Source: Pseudomonas petrae (lineage in GTDB: Bacteria > Pseudomonadota > Gammaproteobacteria > Pseudomonadales > Pseudomonadaceae). Taken from it: a stretch of DNA of 64,000 nt. Shown one piece after another: positions 38,052 through 47,614 of this stretch; position 1 is the first letter of the stretch, and each line of letters starts with the position of its first letter. The notes below the pieces were generated by a model. That model had not been told where the DNA came from, made no database searches, and worked only from the letters and a program-made list of their open reading frames with translations. Where the stretch lies: positions 62,001 through 126,000 of the forward strand of contig NZ_JAKJXE010000005.1 in the NCBI RefSeq assembly GCF_021728295.1, written 5' to 3'. Both the position numbers and the translations under genes were made by a program.

Positions 38052-38993
38052 ATGGCCGTTCCAGCATTTTTCTGCCCCCTGTCCCATGAAGGTGTGCTCG
38101 CCGTTCGCGGCGTGGATGCCGGCAAGTTCCTGCAAGGCCAACTGACTTGCAACATTGATTACCTCAGCGAAGCCAGGGCGACCCTCGGCGCGCGCTGCAC
38201 GCAAAAGGGCCGCATGCAGTCCAGCTTTCGCATCCTGCTTGAAGGTGACGGCGTGCTGCTGGCAATGGCCAGCGAGCTGATCGAAGCGCAATTGCTGGAC
38301 CTGAAGAAATACGCCGTCTTCTCCAAATCCAAACTGACCGACGAAAGCGCGTCCTGGGCTCGATTCGGCCTGCAAGACGGTGACGGCGCGCTGGTCAGCC
38401 TCGGCCTCGACCTTGCGCACGACACCGACTCGGTCGCCCGCGCCAATGACCTCATCGCCATTCGTGTTTCCCCTGCCCGCGCCGAATTGTGGGTACGTGC
38501 CGAGCAGGCCAATGACGTGCGCAGCCGTCTGGTCGCCCACGTGCCGGAAGCGCCGCTCAACGACTGGCTGCTGGGGCAGATCCGCGCCGGCATCGGCCAG
38601 GTGTTTGGGCAAACCCGTGAAGAATTCATCCCGCAGATGATCAACCTGCAAGCCGTGGGCGGAGTGAGCTTCAAGAAAGGCTGCTACACCGGCCAGGAGA
38701 TCGTGGCGCGGATGCAATACCTCGGCAAGCTGAAACGCCGGCTGTATCGCCTGACCATGGGCGGCAGCGAACTGCCTGAACCGGGCGCTACGCTATTTTC
38801 GCCGGTCCATTCAAGCGCGGTAGGCAACGTTGTGATCGCGGCCCGGTCTGATGTAGGGATCGAGGTGCTGGCGGTCTTGCAGGCGGATGCGGGGGAAGAT
38901 GGCCGGATCCATCTTGGTACGGCTGATGGCGAGGCCCTGCAATTAAGCGAATTGCCATACACCCTCGACGCGAAGCTCGAAACACAGCGTTGA
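38052..38993 (+). CDS. ygfZ: folate-binding protein YgfZ
   Basis: A 313-aa member of the YgfZ/GcvT-like family needed for maintenance of some iron-sulphur enzymes. The diagnostic motif K-G-C-Y-x-G-Q-E is present as [19 protein letters not shown] near 38675-38730. The N-terminal part has [19 protein letters not shown]. The start ATG 38052 lies 142 bases from the divergent sdhE gene. Confidence 0.94.
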   Translation: MAVPAFFCPLSHEGVLAVRGVDAGKFLQGQLTCNIDYLSEARATLGARCTQKGRMQSSFRILLEGDGVLLAMASELIEAQLLDLKKYAVFSKSKLTDESASWARFGLQDGDGALVSLGLDLAHDTDSVARANDLIAIRVSPARAELWVRAEQANDVRSRLVAHVPEAPLNDWLLGQIRAGIGQVFGQTREEFIPQMINLQAVGGVSFKKGCYTGQEIVARMQYLGKLKRRLYRLTMGGSELPEPGATLFSPVHSSAVGNVVIAARSDVGIEVLAVLQADAGEDGRIHLGTADGEALQLSELPYTLDAKLETQR

Positions 38994-39090
38994 ACCCGGT
39001 TGAAGCATGCGCAAGACGTCAGTGTAGTTGCCAGCGCCGTCCCCTCGAGTAGACGGCCGTTGGCCGGAATGCAATGTCCAGAGATCCAAT

Positions 39091-39912
39091 ATGAGTAGCA
39101 TGGCTGACGAGGTGCAGAGGGATCTGATCAAGGCGATCGACAAGGATGCTCTGTTTCTGCCAACTCTCCCCGAAGTTGCACTGAGGATCCGCCTCGCGGC
39201 GGAAGACTCGGAAATCTCCATTGCTGCGCTGAGCAAGGTCATCGGCAGCGACACCGCGCTTTCCGCACGGCTGATCAAAGTCGTCAACAGCCCACTGCTG
39301 CGGCCGAATTTTGAAGTCAGCGACGTGCTGACGGCGGTTCGACGTCTGGGCGTGAACTACAGCTGTAACCTGGCCATCGGGCTGGTGGTGGAGCAGATGT
39401 TTCACGCAAAATCCGACGTCATCGAAACCAAGATGCGCGACATCTGGAAACTCAGCATGCAGGTGGCGGGGGTCAGTAATGTCCTCAGTTACCGCAGTGC
39501 GCGCCTCAAGGCTGACAAGGCCACGCTGGCCGGGCTCATTCATCTCATTGGTGTGCTGCCGATCCTGACCTACGCCGAGGACAACTACGAGTTGCTCTCC
39601 GACCCGATCAGCCTCAATCACGTTATCGAACGCATCCATCCGATCATCGGCGAGCGGCTGCTGCGCTCGTGGGATTTCCCGGAAGGCCTGGCGATCGTCC
39701 CTCGGCAATTCCAGAATTTCAGCCGTGTCTCGGATCAGGCTGACTACGTGGATCTGGTGCAGGTCGCGACGATTCATATTCATGAAATGAACGGCACGCC
39801 GTACTCGAATCTGCATTTTCAGTCAGTGCCGGCCGTGGCGCAGTTGGGCCTGAACATGGCCGATGGTGGGCTGATCAACGAGATGAATGAGGCGATGACG
39901 CTGCTCTACTGA
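39091..39912 (+). CDS. HDOD domain protein
   Basis: A 273-aa protein made almost entirely of an HDOD domain (LPTLPEVALRIRLAAEDSE, ALSARLIKVVNSPLLR, AGLIHLIGVLPILTYA). The HD metal ligands are lost, as is usual for HDOD proteins, which act in signalling rather than phosphohydrolysis. ATG 39091 is chosen over an upstream open extension. It is convergent with tctE, the two stop regions overlapping by a few bases. The specific pathway is unknown. Confidence 0.9.
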   Translation: MSSMADEVQRDLIKAIDKDALFLPTLPEVALRIRLAAEDSEISIAALSKVIGSDTALSARLIKVVNSPLLRPNFEVSDVLTAVRRLGVNYSCNLAIGLVVEQMFHAKSDVIETKMRDIWKLSMQVAGVSNVLSYRSARLKADKATLAGLIHLIGVLPILTYAEDNYELLSDPISLNHVIERIHPIIGERLLRSWDFPEGLAIVPRQFQNFSRVSDQADYVDLVQVATIHIHEMNGTPYSNLHFQSVPAVAQLGLNMADGGLINEMNEAMTLLY

Positions 39913-41354
39913 TCACTGTTGCTTGCGCGCTCAGCCAGTCCCACCAGCCCGGACTCTGGCACCACAAAGCTCACCCTCACTTTCAAGCCCCGCTGTTCGC
40001 CGTCATGCAAGGTGATGCGCGCCAGATGTGCCCTGCAGATCTCTCCCACAATCGCCAATCCCAGTCCGGAACCCTTGCTTTGCTGATTGCGCCGGTAGAA
40101 GCGCTCGAACACTCGCTCGCGTTCGTGGGCCGGGATGCCTGGGCCGTCGTCCTCGACTTCGAGCACGCACGGCGCGTGAACACGCAAGATCACGTTGCCG
40201 CCTGCGGGGGTATGGGCAAGGGCATTGTCCACCAGATTGCTCAGCAGTTCGTTGAGCAACGTGGGCTCGCCGCGCATCCACACTGGCTCGTCAGCTTCCA
40301 GCGCCAGGGCCACACCCCGGGCGTGGGCCAGCGGCGCCATGGCCATGCCCAGCTCACGCGCCAGTTGGCTGAGGTCGAGCAATTGCGCGCCGCCTTCGGC
40401 AATGGCCCGCGCGCCGTTTTCGATGCGTGCCAGCGACAGCAACTGGTTAGCCAGATGGGTCAGTTTATCGGTGCCGGAGGCGGCGCTTTCGAGCGTATTG
40501 CGCCACGCCGCAGGCTCCTGGTCACGCAAGCCCAGCTCCAGCCGCGCCTTTAAGGCAGCCAGCGGCGTGCGTAATTCATGCGCCGCGTCGGCGATGAATT
40601 GCGCCTGGCGCTCAAACTGCATGCGCAGCCGCTCGGTGAAGTGGTTGAGCGAGCTGACCAGCGGGCGCAGCTCGTGCTGCACTTCGACCAGCGGCAACGA
40701 GCGCAAATCGTCAGGCTGACGTTCTTCCACCGCCGTGCGCAGGCGGTCCAGTGGTCGCAACGCGGCGCTGACCGTGAACCAGACCAGCAACAACGCGCCG
40801 CAGCCCAGCATGCCCAGACGCAGCAACGTATCGGCCATCAGTGCCTGGGCCATGTCCACCCGCGCTTCTTCGGTTTCCGCCACGCGAATCTCGGCCATGC
40901 CGTTCATGTTCGGCTCGCTCACGGCCTTGAGCAGGCTGACCACCCGCACATCCTGGCCCTGATAACGGCCGCTGTAGAACTTGGCGAGGGCCGGATAAGC
41001 GTCGGTGCGCGGCGTGCCCGGGGGCGGCGCGGGGATGTTTTCGTAGCCCGAAATGAGCTTCTGGTTGATGTCGTTGACCTGGTAGTAAATACGCCCCGCA
41101 CTGTCGTAGGCGAAGGTGTCCAGGGCCACGTACGGCACGTCGGCGCTGAGGCTGCCGTCGTGTTCAGACAACCCGGCAGCGATGGTTCGCGCCGAGGCCA
41201 GCAAGGTGCGATCGTAAGCGGTGTCTGCCGCCTCGCGTCCGTTCCAGTAGGCGCTCATGCCGCTGGCGATCATCAGCACCACCAGCAGCAAACCCAGGTT
41301 CCACAGCAAGCGCCAGCGCAGGCTGTTTTCCGCTGAAGGAAACGGATTAAGCAT
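39906..41354 (-). CDS. tctE: sensor histidine kinase TctE
   Basis: A 482-aa two-helix sensor kinase (LRWRLLWNLGLLLVVLMIASG, then LGCGALLLVWFTVSAAL) with a periplasmic domain of about 130 residues and HAMP. The H-box DAAHELRTPLAALKARLEL, N-box ELLSNLVDNALAHTP and G-boxes VEDDGPGIPAHERERVF and GSGLGLAIVGEI are all intact. ATG 41354 overlaps the tctD stop by eight bases. Position divergent from tctCBA indicates it senses tricarboxylates in the periplasm. Confidence 0.92.
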   Translation of the reverse strand: MLNPFPSAENSLRWRLLWNLGLLLVVLMIASGMSAYWNGREAADTAYDRTLLASARTIAAGLSEHDGSLSADVPYVALDTFAYDSAGRIYYQVNDINQKLISGYENIPAPPPGTPRTDAYPALAKFYSGRYQGQDVRVVSLLKAVSEPNMNGMAEIRVAETEEARVDMAQALMADTLLRLGMLGCGALLLVWFTVSAALRPLDRLRTAVEERQPDDLRSLPLVEVQHELRPLVSSLNHFTERLRMQFERQAQFIADAAHELRTPLAALKARLELGLRDQEPAAWRNTLESAASGTDKLTHLANQLLSLARIENGARAIAEGGAQLLDLSQLARELGMAMAPLAHARGVALALEADEPVWMRGEPTLLNELLSNLVDNALAHTPAGGNVILRVHAPCVLEVEDDGPGIPAHERERVFERFYRRNQQSKGSGLGLAIVGEICRAHLARITLHDGEQRGLKVRVSFVVPESGLVGLAERASNSDQ

Positions 41355-42018
41355 CCCGGCTTTCCAACAGGTAACCCAGACCCCGAAACGTGACGATCGC
41401 AATCGGGTGGCCATCGAGCTTTTTGCGCAAGCGGTGCACGTAGATTTCGATGGCGTCGGCGCTGGCCTCTTCGTCCAGCCCAAACACCTGCGCCGCCAGT
41501 TGCTCCTTGCTCATCACCCGACCGGGCCGGGCGATCAGCGATTCAAGCACCGATTGCTCGCGGGAGGTCAGCGTGAGGAGTTCTTCACCGAGGGTGAAGC
41601 GGCGGGTGTCGAGGTCGTAGACCAGTTCGCCGCAGCGTTGCTGGCGTTCGCCGCCAAGCACGCTGCGGCGCAGCAACGCCTTGACCCGCGCTTCCAGCTC
41701 GGACAGTTCGAAGGGTTTGGCCAGGTAATCGTCGGCGCCGAGGTTCAGGCCGTGGACCCTGTCCTTGACGTCGCTGCGGGCGGTCAGCATCAGCACCGGG
41801 GTGTTCTTGCCCCGTGCCCGCAGACGCGCCAGCACTTCGAAGCCGTCCATGCGCGGCAGGCCGACATCGAGCACCACCACGGCATATTCTTCGCTGCTCA
41901 GGGCCAGATCAGCTGCAACGCCGTCGTGCAGAGCGTCAACGGTCAGGCCGCTGCTCTTGAGGGCCAGCGCGACACTTTCAGCCAGTTGCAGATGATCTTC
42001 GACGAGCAGGACACGCAT
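41347..42018 (-). CDS. tctD: OmpR-type response regulator TctD
   Basis: A 223-aa regulator with a receiver domain (MRVLLVEDHLQLAESVALAL, phospho-acceptor Asp in AVVVLDVGLPRMDGF, Lys in YLAKPF) and a winged-helix DNA-binding domain. ATG 42018 gives the natural start and has a GGGGA upstream. It is expected to activate the divergent tctCBA genes; four 11-bp direct repeats that could be its binding sites lie 130-173 bases upstream. Confidence 0.93.
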   Translation of the reverse strand: MRVLLVEDHLQLAESVALALKSSGLTVDALHDGVAADLALSSEEYAVVVLDVGLPRMDGFEVLARLRARGKNTPVLMLTARSDVKDRVHGLNLGADDYLAKPFELSELEARVKALLRRSVLGGERQQRCGELVYDLDTRRFTLGEELLTLTSREQSVLESLIARPGRVMSKEQLAAQVFGLDEEASADAIEIYVHRLRKKLDGHPIAIVTFRGLGYLLESRDA

Positions 42019-42147
42019 CGATTTCTCCCCAGTGAGCATTTTATGGGCGGAGTTTACAGGCGCGCGGTCGTCTGTGAAGGCCCGGCGCGCGGGAAAGACC
42101 GTGGCGCTGATGAGCAACTTCTCCGCAACGGTTCTGCTGGAAGCTGC

Positions 42148-42191
42148 CTGAAAGCTTCATGAAAGGTAGTTGAAAGGTTGATGAAAGCTTC
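42148..42191. promoter_or_regulatory. four tandem 11-bp repeats, candidate TctD binding sites
   Basis: CTGAAAGCTTC, ATGAAAGGTAG, TTGAAAGGTTG and ATGAAAGCTTC follow one another without gaps, sharing TGAAAG at exact 11-base steps. OmpR-family regulators commonly bind direct repeats at 10-11-bp spacing. The site lies in the divergent tctD-tctC spacer, about 340 bases before tctC. Confidence 0.65.
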
Positions 42192-42323
42192 GCTGATTAG
42201 GATCCCGTTACGACTTGTCACGATTGCGTCCCGCGTCCCGCGTGACGCTGCTGATGCCAGGGTCGTGACGAAAAACGCCTTGATGCGTTTTCAACAATAA
42301 AAACAATATCGGAGTCATCAGTG

Positions 42324-42479
42324 ATGCCCTCACTGCAACCCTCGGCCGTCGTGCCGCCTGAACCCCGTTGTGTCTACTGTTCACCTCGCAGCCCTGTTGC
42401 GTGGTGTTTCGTCACGTCCGCATCTTGTCGACCGACGCACGTGCGACCGCGCTTGCAACGTGGCGGCGCGACTGCCTGA
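42324..42479 (+). CDS. possible 51-aa leader peptide before tctC
   Basis: ATG 42324 is preceded by GGAG at 42311 (nine-base spacing) and the frame runs 51 codons to TGA 42477-42479, with five Cys and many Arg/Pro. Just before it a 7-bp hairpin (AAAACGC 42272-42278, GCGTTTT 42285-42291) occurs. I recognise no homology; composition is unlike its neighbours and it may be chance. Otherwise the 42192-42534 spacer holds no gene; pseudomonads often carry an OprD-type porin gene (opdH) at this place. Confidence 0.22.
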   Translation: MPSLQPSAVVPPEPRCVYCSPRSPVAWCFVTSASCRPTHVRPRLQRGGATA

Positions 42480-42534
42480 CGAACCTACGACTGCCCTGCC
42501 CCCATTAAAACAACAACTCCTCTGGAGACGGACC

Positions 42535-43515
42535 ATGAACCTATCGTTGCGCCATATCAGCGTTGCCGTCAGCTGCATGCTGATGGCCACCCAATTGTGG
42601 GCCGCCGAGCCCAACCGTCCTGAATGCATTGCGCCGGCCTCGCCCGGTGGCGGCTTCGACCTGACCTGCAAACTGGCGCAAAGCGCGCTGATCAACGAAA
42701 AGATCCTCTCCAAACCGATGCGCGTCACTTACATGCCGGGCGGCGTCGGCGCCGTAGCGTACAACGCGGTGGTCGCTCAGCGCCCGGCCGACGCCGGCAC
42801 ATTGGTGGCCTGGTCCAGTGGCTCGCTGCTGAACCTGGCACAGGGCAAGTTCGGCCGTTTCGACGAGAACGCGGTTCGCTGGCTCGCTGCCGTCGGAACC
42901 AGCTACGGCGCAATCGCGGTCAAGGCCGATTCGCCCTACAAGAACCTCGACGATCTGGTCAAAGCGCTGAAAGCCGACCCGGGCAAAGTGGTCATCGGCT
43001 CCGGCGGCACCGTGGGCAGCCAGGACTGGATGCAGACCGCGCTGATTGCCAAGGCTGCCGGTATCAACCCCCGCGAACTGCGTTACGTCGCCCTGGAAGG
43101 CGGCGGTGAAATCGCCACTGCCCTGCTCGGCGGCCACATCCAGGTGGGCTCCACCGACATCTCCGACTCCATGCCGCACATCCTCAGCGGCGACATGCGC
43201 CTGCTGGCGGTGTTCTCCGAAGAGCGTCTGGACGAGCCGGAAATGAAGAACATTCCGACCGCCAAAGAACAGGGCTACGACATCGTCTGGCCGGTGGTGC
43301 GCGGCTTCTATCTGGGGCCAAAGGTGTCGGACGAGGACTACAACTGGTGGAAAGCGGCCTTCGACAAGCTGCTGGCGTCGGAAGACTTCGCCAAGCTGCG
43401 CGATCAGCGTGAGCTGTTCCCGTTCGCCATGACCGGTGAGGAGCTCGACAAGTACGTAAAAACCCGCGTCGCCGAGTACAAAACGCTGGCCAAGGAATTC
43501 GGCCTGATTCAGTGA
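42535..43515 (+). CDS. tctC: tripartite tricarboxylate transporter substrate-binding protein
   Basis: A 326-aa periplasmic binding protein of the Bug/TctC family. The signal peptide (HISVAVSCMLMATQLWAAE) is followed by IAPASPGGGFDLTCKLAQ, the carboxylate-binding P-loop-like segment, and VVIGSGGTVGSQDW. It captures citrate or similar acids for the TctBA permease. ATG 42535 follows GGAGAC at 42523-42528; the frame is open further upstream but without homology. First gene of tctCBA. Confidence 0.94.
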   Translation: MNLSLRHISVAVSCMLMATQLWAAEPNRPECIAPASPGGGFDLTCKLAQSALINEKILSKPMRVTYMPGGVGAVAYNAVVAQRPADAGTLVAWSSGSLLNLAQGKFGRFDENAVRWLAAVGTSYGAIAVKADSPYKNLDDLVKALKADPGKVVIGSGGTVGSQDWMQTALIAKAAGINPRELRYVALEGGGEIATALLGGHIQVGSTDISDSMPHILSGDMRLLAVFSEERLDEPEMKNIPTAKEQGYDIVWPVVRGFYLGPKVSDEDYNWWKAAFDKLLASEDFAKLRDQRELFPFAMTGEELDKYVKTRVAEYKTLAKEFGLIQ

Positions 43516-43590
43516 TTGAACTGCATTGACCGGTCTTCGATTGACTGAGGGTTGCGCCGCCTGCGCGGTGGCGTGATCCGGGAGTTTTCC

Positions 43591-44049
43591 ATGGTGATAC
43601 AACGACTTTTCGCTGTCGTGCTGCTGCTGGTCTGCATCGGCCTGGCAATGATGGCCTGGCCTTATCAGGCGCCCTTTTCCTACGAACCCGTTGGCCCCCG
43701 TGCCTTCCCGCTGCTGATGCTGGCGCTGATGGGTATTTCGCTGCTGTACATGGCGATCCGTCCGACACCGATCGTGCATTCCGAGGAAGAGCCGGCGCTG
43801 GACCGTCCGACACTGATCAAGATCGGCATCTGCACCGTGCTGTTGCTGGTGTTCGCCGGGCTGTTCGAGCCGCTGGGCTTCGTGTTGAGCAGCATTCTCG
43901 TCGGCATTCCCATGGCGCGCTTGTACGGTGGCCGCTGGCTGCCAAGCGTCGTGATCATCACCTTCATGAGCATCGCGCTGTACGTGCTGTTCGACAAAGT
44001 GATGGATGTGCCCCTGCCCCTCGGCCTGCTCGACGTTCTGGAGAACTGA
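43591..44049 (+). CDS. tctB: tripartite tricarboxylate transporter small subunit TctB
   Basis: A 152-aa membrane protein with four helices (LFAVVLLLVCIGLAMMAW, AFPLLMLALMGISLLYMAI, TLIKIGICTVLLLVFAGLF, VIITFMSIALYVLF) and the TctB-typical EPVGPRAFP. GGGAG precedes ATG 43591. It lies between tctC and tctA and is expected to assemble with TctA. Confidence 0.92.
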   Translation: MVIQRLFAVVLLLVCIGLAMMAWPYQAPFSYEPVGPRAFPLLMLALMGISLLYMAIRPTPIVHSEEEPALDRPTLIKIGICTVLLLVFAGLFEPLGFVLSSILVGIPMARLYGGRWLPSVVIITFMSIALYVLFDKVMDVPLPLGLLDVLEN

Positions 44050-44050
44050 T

Positions 44051-45565
44051 ATGGACACTCTCGGCTATCTCGGCCAGGGCTTCGGCGTCGCGCTGACCCC
44101 TTACAACTTGATCACTGCCCTTTCCGGCACGCTGATCGGCACCGTCGTCGGCCTGCTGCCCGGCCTGGGCCCGATCAATGGCGTGGCGCTGTTGATCCCC
44201 ATCGCATTCGCGTTAGGCCTGCCGCCTGAGTCGGCGTTGATTCTGCTGGCAGCGGTGTATCTGGGCTGCGAATACGGCGGCCGCATCAGCTCCATCCTGC
44301 TCAACATCCCGGGCGAAGCATCAACCGTGATGACCGCGCTGGACGGCTACCCGATGGCGCGCCAGGGCATGGCAGGCGTGGCATTGTCGCTGTCGGCGTG
44401 GAGTTCGTTCATCGGTGCGCTGATTGCCACCTGCGGCATGGTCATGTTCGCGCCGCTGCTGGCGAGGTGGGCAATTGCCTTTGGCCCGGCGGAATACTTC
44501 GTACTGATGGTGTTCGCCATCGTCTGTCTGGGCGGCATGGCCGGTGATCGACCGCTGAAGACATTTGTCGCAGCGCTTATCGGGCTGTTTCTGTCGAGCA
44601 TCGGTATCGACGCCAACAGCGGCGTGTACCGTTTTACCGGCGACAACATCCATCTGGCTGACGGCATTCAGTTCGTCGTGCTGGTGCTGGGTCTGTTCTC
44701 GATCAGTGAAATCCTGTTGTTGCTCGAGAAAACCCATCGTGGCCAGGAAGCAGTAAAAGCCACCGGCCGCATGATGTTCAACGTCAAAGAAGCAAGCTCG
44801 GTCTTTTTCGTGAACATCCGTTGCGGTCTGATGGGTTTCATCATGGGCGTGCTGCCGGGAGCGGGCGCAACGCTGGCCAGCGCCGTAACTTACATGGCCG
44901 AGAAACGCATCGCCGGTGCGAGCGGCAAATTCGGACAGGGCGACATGCGCGGTCTGGCAGCGCCAGAAACTGCGATTGGTGCGGCGGCCTGTGGCGCACT
45001 GGTGCCGATGCTGACGCTGGGCGTGCCGGGTTCGGGCACCACGGCGGTGATGATCGGCGCCTTGTCGCTGTACAACATCACGCCGGGACCCCTGCTGTTT
45101 CAGCAACAACCGGACATCGTCTGGGGCCTGATCGCGTCGCTGTTCGTCGCCAACGTCATGCTGGTGATCCTCAACATTCCGATGATCCGCATCTTCACAC
45201 GCATCCTGTCGGTGCCGAACTGGGCACTGGTGCCGGTGATCGCGATCATTACCGGGATCGGCGTCTACGCGGTTCATGCCACCACCTTCGACCTGTTCCT
45301 GATGGTCGGCATCGGCATCTTCGGCTATATCCTGCGCAAGCTGGACTTCCCGCTGTCGCCGATTCTGCTCGGCTTCATCCTCGGTGGTCTGATGGAACAG
45401 AACCTGCGCCGCGCTTTGTCGATCTCCAACGGCGGACTGGAAATTCTGTGGTCCAGTCCAATCACCCTGGGTATGTGGGTCGGGACGGCGTTCATGCTGG
45501 TGTTCCCGCTGATCCGCATCTGGCGCAAGCGCTCCAGGCAGCGTCGCGCGCTGGCCGATGTCTGA
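44051..45565 (+). CDS. tctA: tripartite tricarboxylate transporter large permease TctA
   Basis: A 504-aa inner-membrane permease with about 11-12 helices. The conserved Gly/Pro-rich signatures GTVVGLLPGLGPINGVALLI near the N-terminus and GVLPGAGATLASAVTYMAEK in the second half mark the TctA duplicated core; NIPGEASTVMTALDGYPMA is also diagnostic. It uses the ion gradient to import acids delivered by TctC. ATG 44051 follows tctB by one base, and the gene overlaps the AbrB-type gene by eight bases. Confidence 0.95.
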   Translation: MDTLGYLGQGFGVALTPYNLITALSGTLIGTVVGLLPGLGPINGVALLIPIAFALGLPPESALILLAAVYLGCEYGGRISSILLNIPGEASTVMTALDGYPMARQGMAGVALSLSAWSSFIGALIATCGMVMFAPLLARWAIAFGPAEYFVLMVFAIVCLGGMAGDRPLKTFVAALIGLFLSSIGIDANSGVYRFTGDNIHLADGIQFVVLVLGLFSISEILLLLEKTHRGQEAVKATGRMMFNVKEASSVFFVNIRCGLMGFIMGVLPGAGATLASAVTYMAEKRIAGASGKFGQGDMRGLAAPETAIGAAACGALVPMLTLGVPGSGTTAVMIGALSLYNITPGPLLFQQQPDIVWGLIASLFVANVMLVILNIPMIRIFTRILSVPNWALVPVIAIITGIGVYAVHATTFDLFLMVGIGIFGYILRKLDFPLSPILLGFILGGLMEQNLRRALSISNGGLEILWSSPITLGMWVGTAFMLVFPLIRIWRKRSRQRRALADV

Positions 45566-46604
45566 CCGGCCATTCAGCACGTGGTGGGGAACACCGCTGG
45601 TCGGCCTGCTGGGGGGAGTCCTCGCCAGTCAGGTTGGCTGGCCACTGCCCTGGATGGTCGGCTCGTTACTGGCGATCATCCTGGTCCGCTGCCTCACGCC
45701 CTGGCAGCTGGCTGAAATTCCCGGCGGCCGCAAATGCGGCCAATGGGTGGTCGGCATCGGCATCGGCCTGCACTTCACCCCCGTCGTCATCGAACAAGTC
45801 CTTTCCCACTTCGGCCTGATCTTCATCGGCGCGCTGGTGACCAGCGTCTCCAGCGTGGTCGGCGTGTGGCTGATGCTGCGCACCGGCGAGGACCGCGCCA
45901 CGGCGTTCTTCTCCAGCATGCCCGGCGGCTCGGGCGAAATGGTCAACCTCGGCGCACGCAACGGCGCCATTCTCAGCAACGTCGCCGCCGGGCAGAGCCT
46001 ACGGGTGCTGGCGGTGGTGCTGTGCGTACCGGCGATCTTCAAATACCTGATGGGCGACGGCGGCCCGCCTTCCCATGCGACGGTGGTGGATTGGCGATGG
46101 CTGATGCTGTTGTTTCCGCTGGGCGCGCTGGTGGCCTGGGGCTGGGAGCGGCTGAAACAGCCCAATCCGTGGTTATTCGGGCCGTTGCTGATCAGCGCGA
46201 TGATCAGCGTCAGTTTCGATTTGCACATCAGCCTGCCTCAGGGTGGCAGTCAGCTGGGGCAGTGGCTGATCGGCAGCGGTCTGGGCTGCCACTTCAACCG
46301 CGCGTTCTTTCGCCGCGCACCCTCGTTCATCGGCCGCACGCTGCTGGGGACGGCGCTGACAATGAGCATTGCGGCGTTGTGCGCACTGGGGCTGAGCGCG
46401 CTGACTCAGTTGGACTTGCGCTCATTGACGCTGGGGATGATGCCGGGCGGGATTGCAGAAATGAGCCTGACGGCGGAGGTGCTGCAACTGTCGGTGCCAC
46501 TGGTGACGGCGATGCAGGTGATGAGGCTGTTGTTTGTGTTGTTTCTGGCCGAGCCGTTGTTTCGGTATTGGGATCGCAAAGCCTGCGCAGGCCCAAAACG
46601 GTAG
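45558..46604 (+). CDS. AbrB-family membrane protein (COG3180)
   Basis: A 348-aa protein with a duplicated set of membrane helices and the family blocks LPWMVGSLLAIILV and MPGGSGEMVNLGA (repeated as MMPGGIAEMSLTAEVL). Despite the 'AbrB' name this is not the Bacillus DNA-binding regulator but a putative transporter-like protein. It is coupled to tctA by overlap, suggesting an accessory role in carboxylate transport. The stop TAG at 46602-46604 lies inside a REP palindrome. Confidence 0.86.
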   Translation: MSDRPFSTWWGTPLVGLLGGVLASQVGWPLPWMVGSLLAIILVRCLTPWQLAEIPGGRKCGQWVVGIGIGLHFTPVVIEQVLSHFGLIFIGALVTSVSSVVGVWLMLRTGEDRATAFFSSMPGGSGEMVNLGARNGAILSNVAAGQSLRVLAVVLCVPAIFKYLMGDGGPPSHATVVDWRWLMLLFPLGALVAWGWERLKQPNPWLFGPLLISAMISVSFDLHISLPQGGSQLGQWLIGSGLGCHFNRAFFRRAPSFIGRTLLGTALTMSIAALCALGLSALTQLDLRSLTLGMMPGGIAEMSLTAEVLQLSVPLVTAMQVMRLLFVLFLAEPLFRYWDRKACAGPKR

Positions 46605-46734
46605 GAGCGTGACTTGTCCCGCGATCTGGCGCGTAGCGGCAGCACACCTGCCAGCGATTTTTTCCTGATCCACCGCATGCACCGATTCCACGACCGGTTC
46701 CCGGCCGATCGCGGGACAAGCCACGCTCCTACAG
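46601..46734. repeat. REPIN, GTAGGAGCGTGACTTGTCCCGCGATC subtype
   Basis: GTAGGAGCGTGACTTGTCCC (46601-46620) plus GCGATC is mirrored by GATCGCGGGACAAG and CCACGCTCCTACAGG (to 46734). The core (ACTTGTCCCGCG) differs from the main family A copies and the spacer is longer. Its first bases supply the stop codon of the AbrB-family gene, and it ends 14 bases before the ung stop. Confidence 0.85.
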
Positions 46735-46747
46735 GGTGAGTGCCGTG

Positions 46748-47443
46748 TCAGACAACAGCCGGCAATCGCCACTCGATCGGCGCCAGGTCGTTCTGCTCCA
46801 GAAACTTGTTCGCCAGACCAAAGTGCCCGCAACCCAGAAACCCTTTGTACGCTGACAGCGGCGACGGGTGCACGGCGGTCAGGACCAGGTGCTTGGACGC
46901 ATCGATCAGTTTTTTCTTGCTCTGCGCGTGTGCGCCCCACAGCAGAAACACCAGGTGCGGCTGATGGGCGCTGACGGTTTCGATGATCTTGTCGGTGAAG
47001 TGCTGCCAGCCCTTGCCGGCATGGGATGCGGCGTTGGCGCGCTCGACGGTGAGCGTGGTGTTGAGCATCAAGACGCCCTGATCTGCCCACGACTGCAGAT
47101 AGCCGTGGTTGGGGATGTCGATATTCAGGTCACGCTTGAGCTCTTTGTAGATGTTGACCAGCGAAGGCGGCGCCGGGACGCCGGGCTGCACCGAGAAGCA
47201 CAGGCCGTGGGCCTGATTGGGGCCGTGGTAGGGATCCTGACCGAGGATGACCACTTTCACGTTATCCAGCGGCGTCGAATTCAGGGCGTTGAAGATCAGC
47301 GGCCCCGGCGGATAGATTTCCTTGCCCGCCGCATGCTCCTGACGCAGAAATTCGCGCAGCTCGCCCATGTAAGGCTTCTCGAACTCGTCGCGCAGGGCCT
47401 GCTTCCAGCTGGCCTCCAGTTTGATGCGGTCGTGGTTTGTCAT
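46748..47443 (-). CDS. ung: uracil-DNA glycosylase
   Basis: A 231-aa family 1 UDG for base-excision repair. The water-activating loop [18 protein letters not shown], the uracil-binding [16 protein letters not shown] and the DNA-intercalation loop [17 protein letters not shown] are all intact. ATG 47443 gives the normal N-terminus. The gene is divergent from the enoyl-CoA hydratase homologue. Confidence 0.97.
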   Translation of the reverse strand: MTNHDRIKLEASWKQALRDEFEKPYMGELREFLRQEHAAGKEIYPPGPLIFNALNSTPLDNVKVVILGQDPYHGPNQAHGLCFSVQPGVPAPPSLVNIYKELKRDLNIDIPNHGYLQSWADQGVLMLNTTLTVERANAASHAGKGWQHFTDKIIETVSAHQPHLVFLLWGAHAQSKKKLIDASKHLVLTAVHPSPLSAYKGFLGCGHFGLANKFLEQNDLAPIEWRLPAVV

Positions 47444-47614
47444 GGTGTGATCCGGCAGAAACAATGCGCAACTTTAGGGACTGTGGCTGATTATTTCCAG
47501 CGCAGCGCCGTCGGATCTTTCTACACTCGTTCTCAGCCGCCGGTTTGCAACTTCCGGGCGTCGAGAGGACTCACAATTCTCGATAGATCCCCGTACCACT
47601 GACAAGAGGTCACG

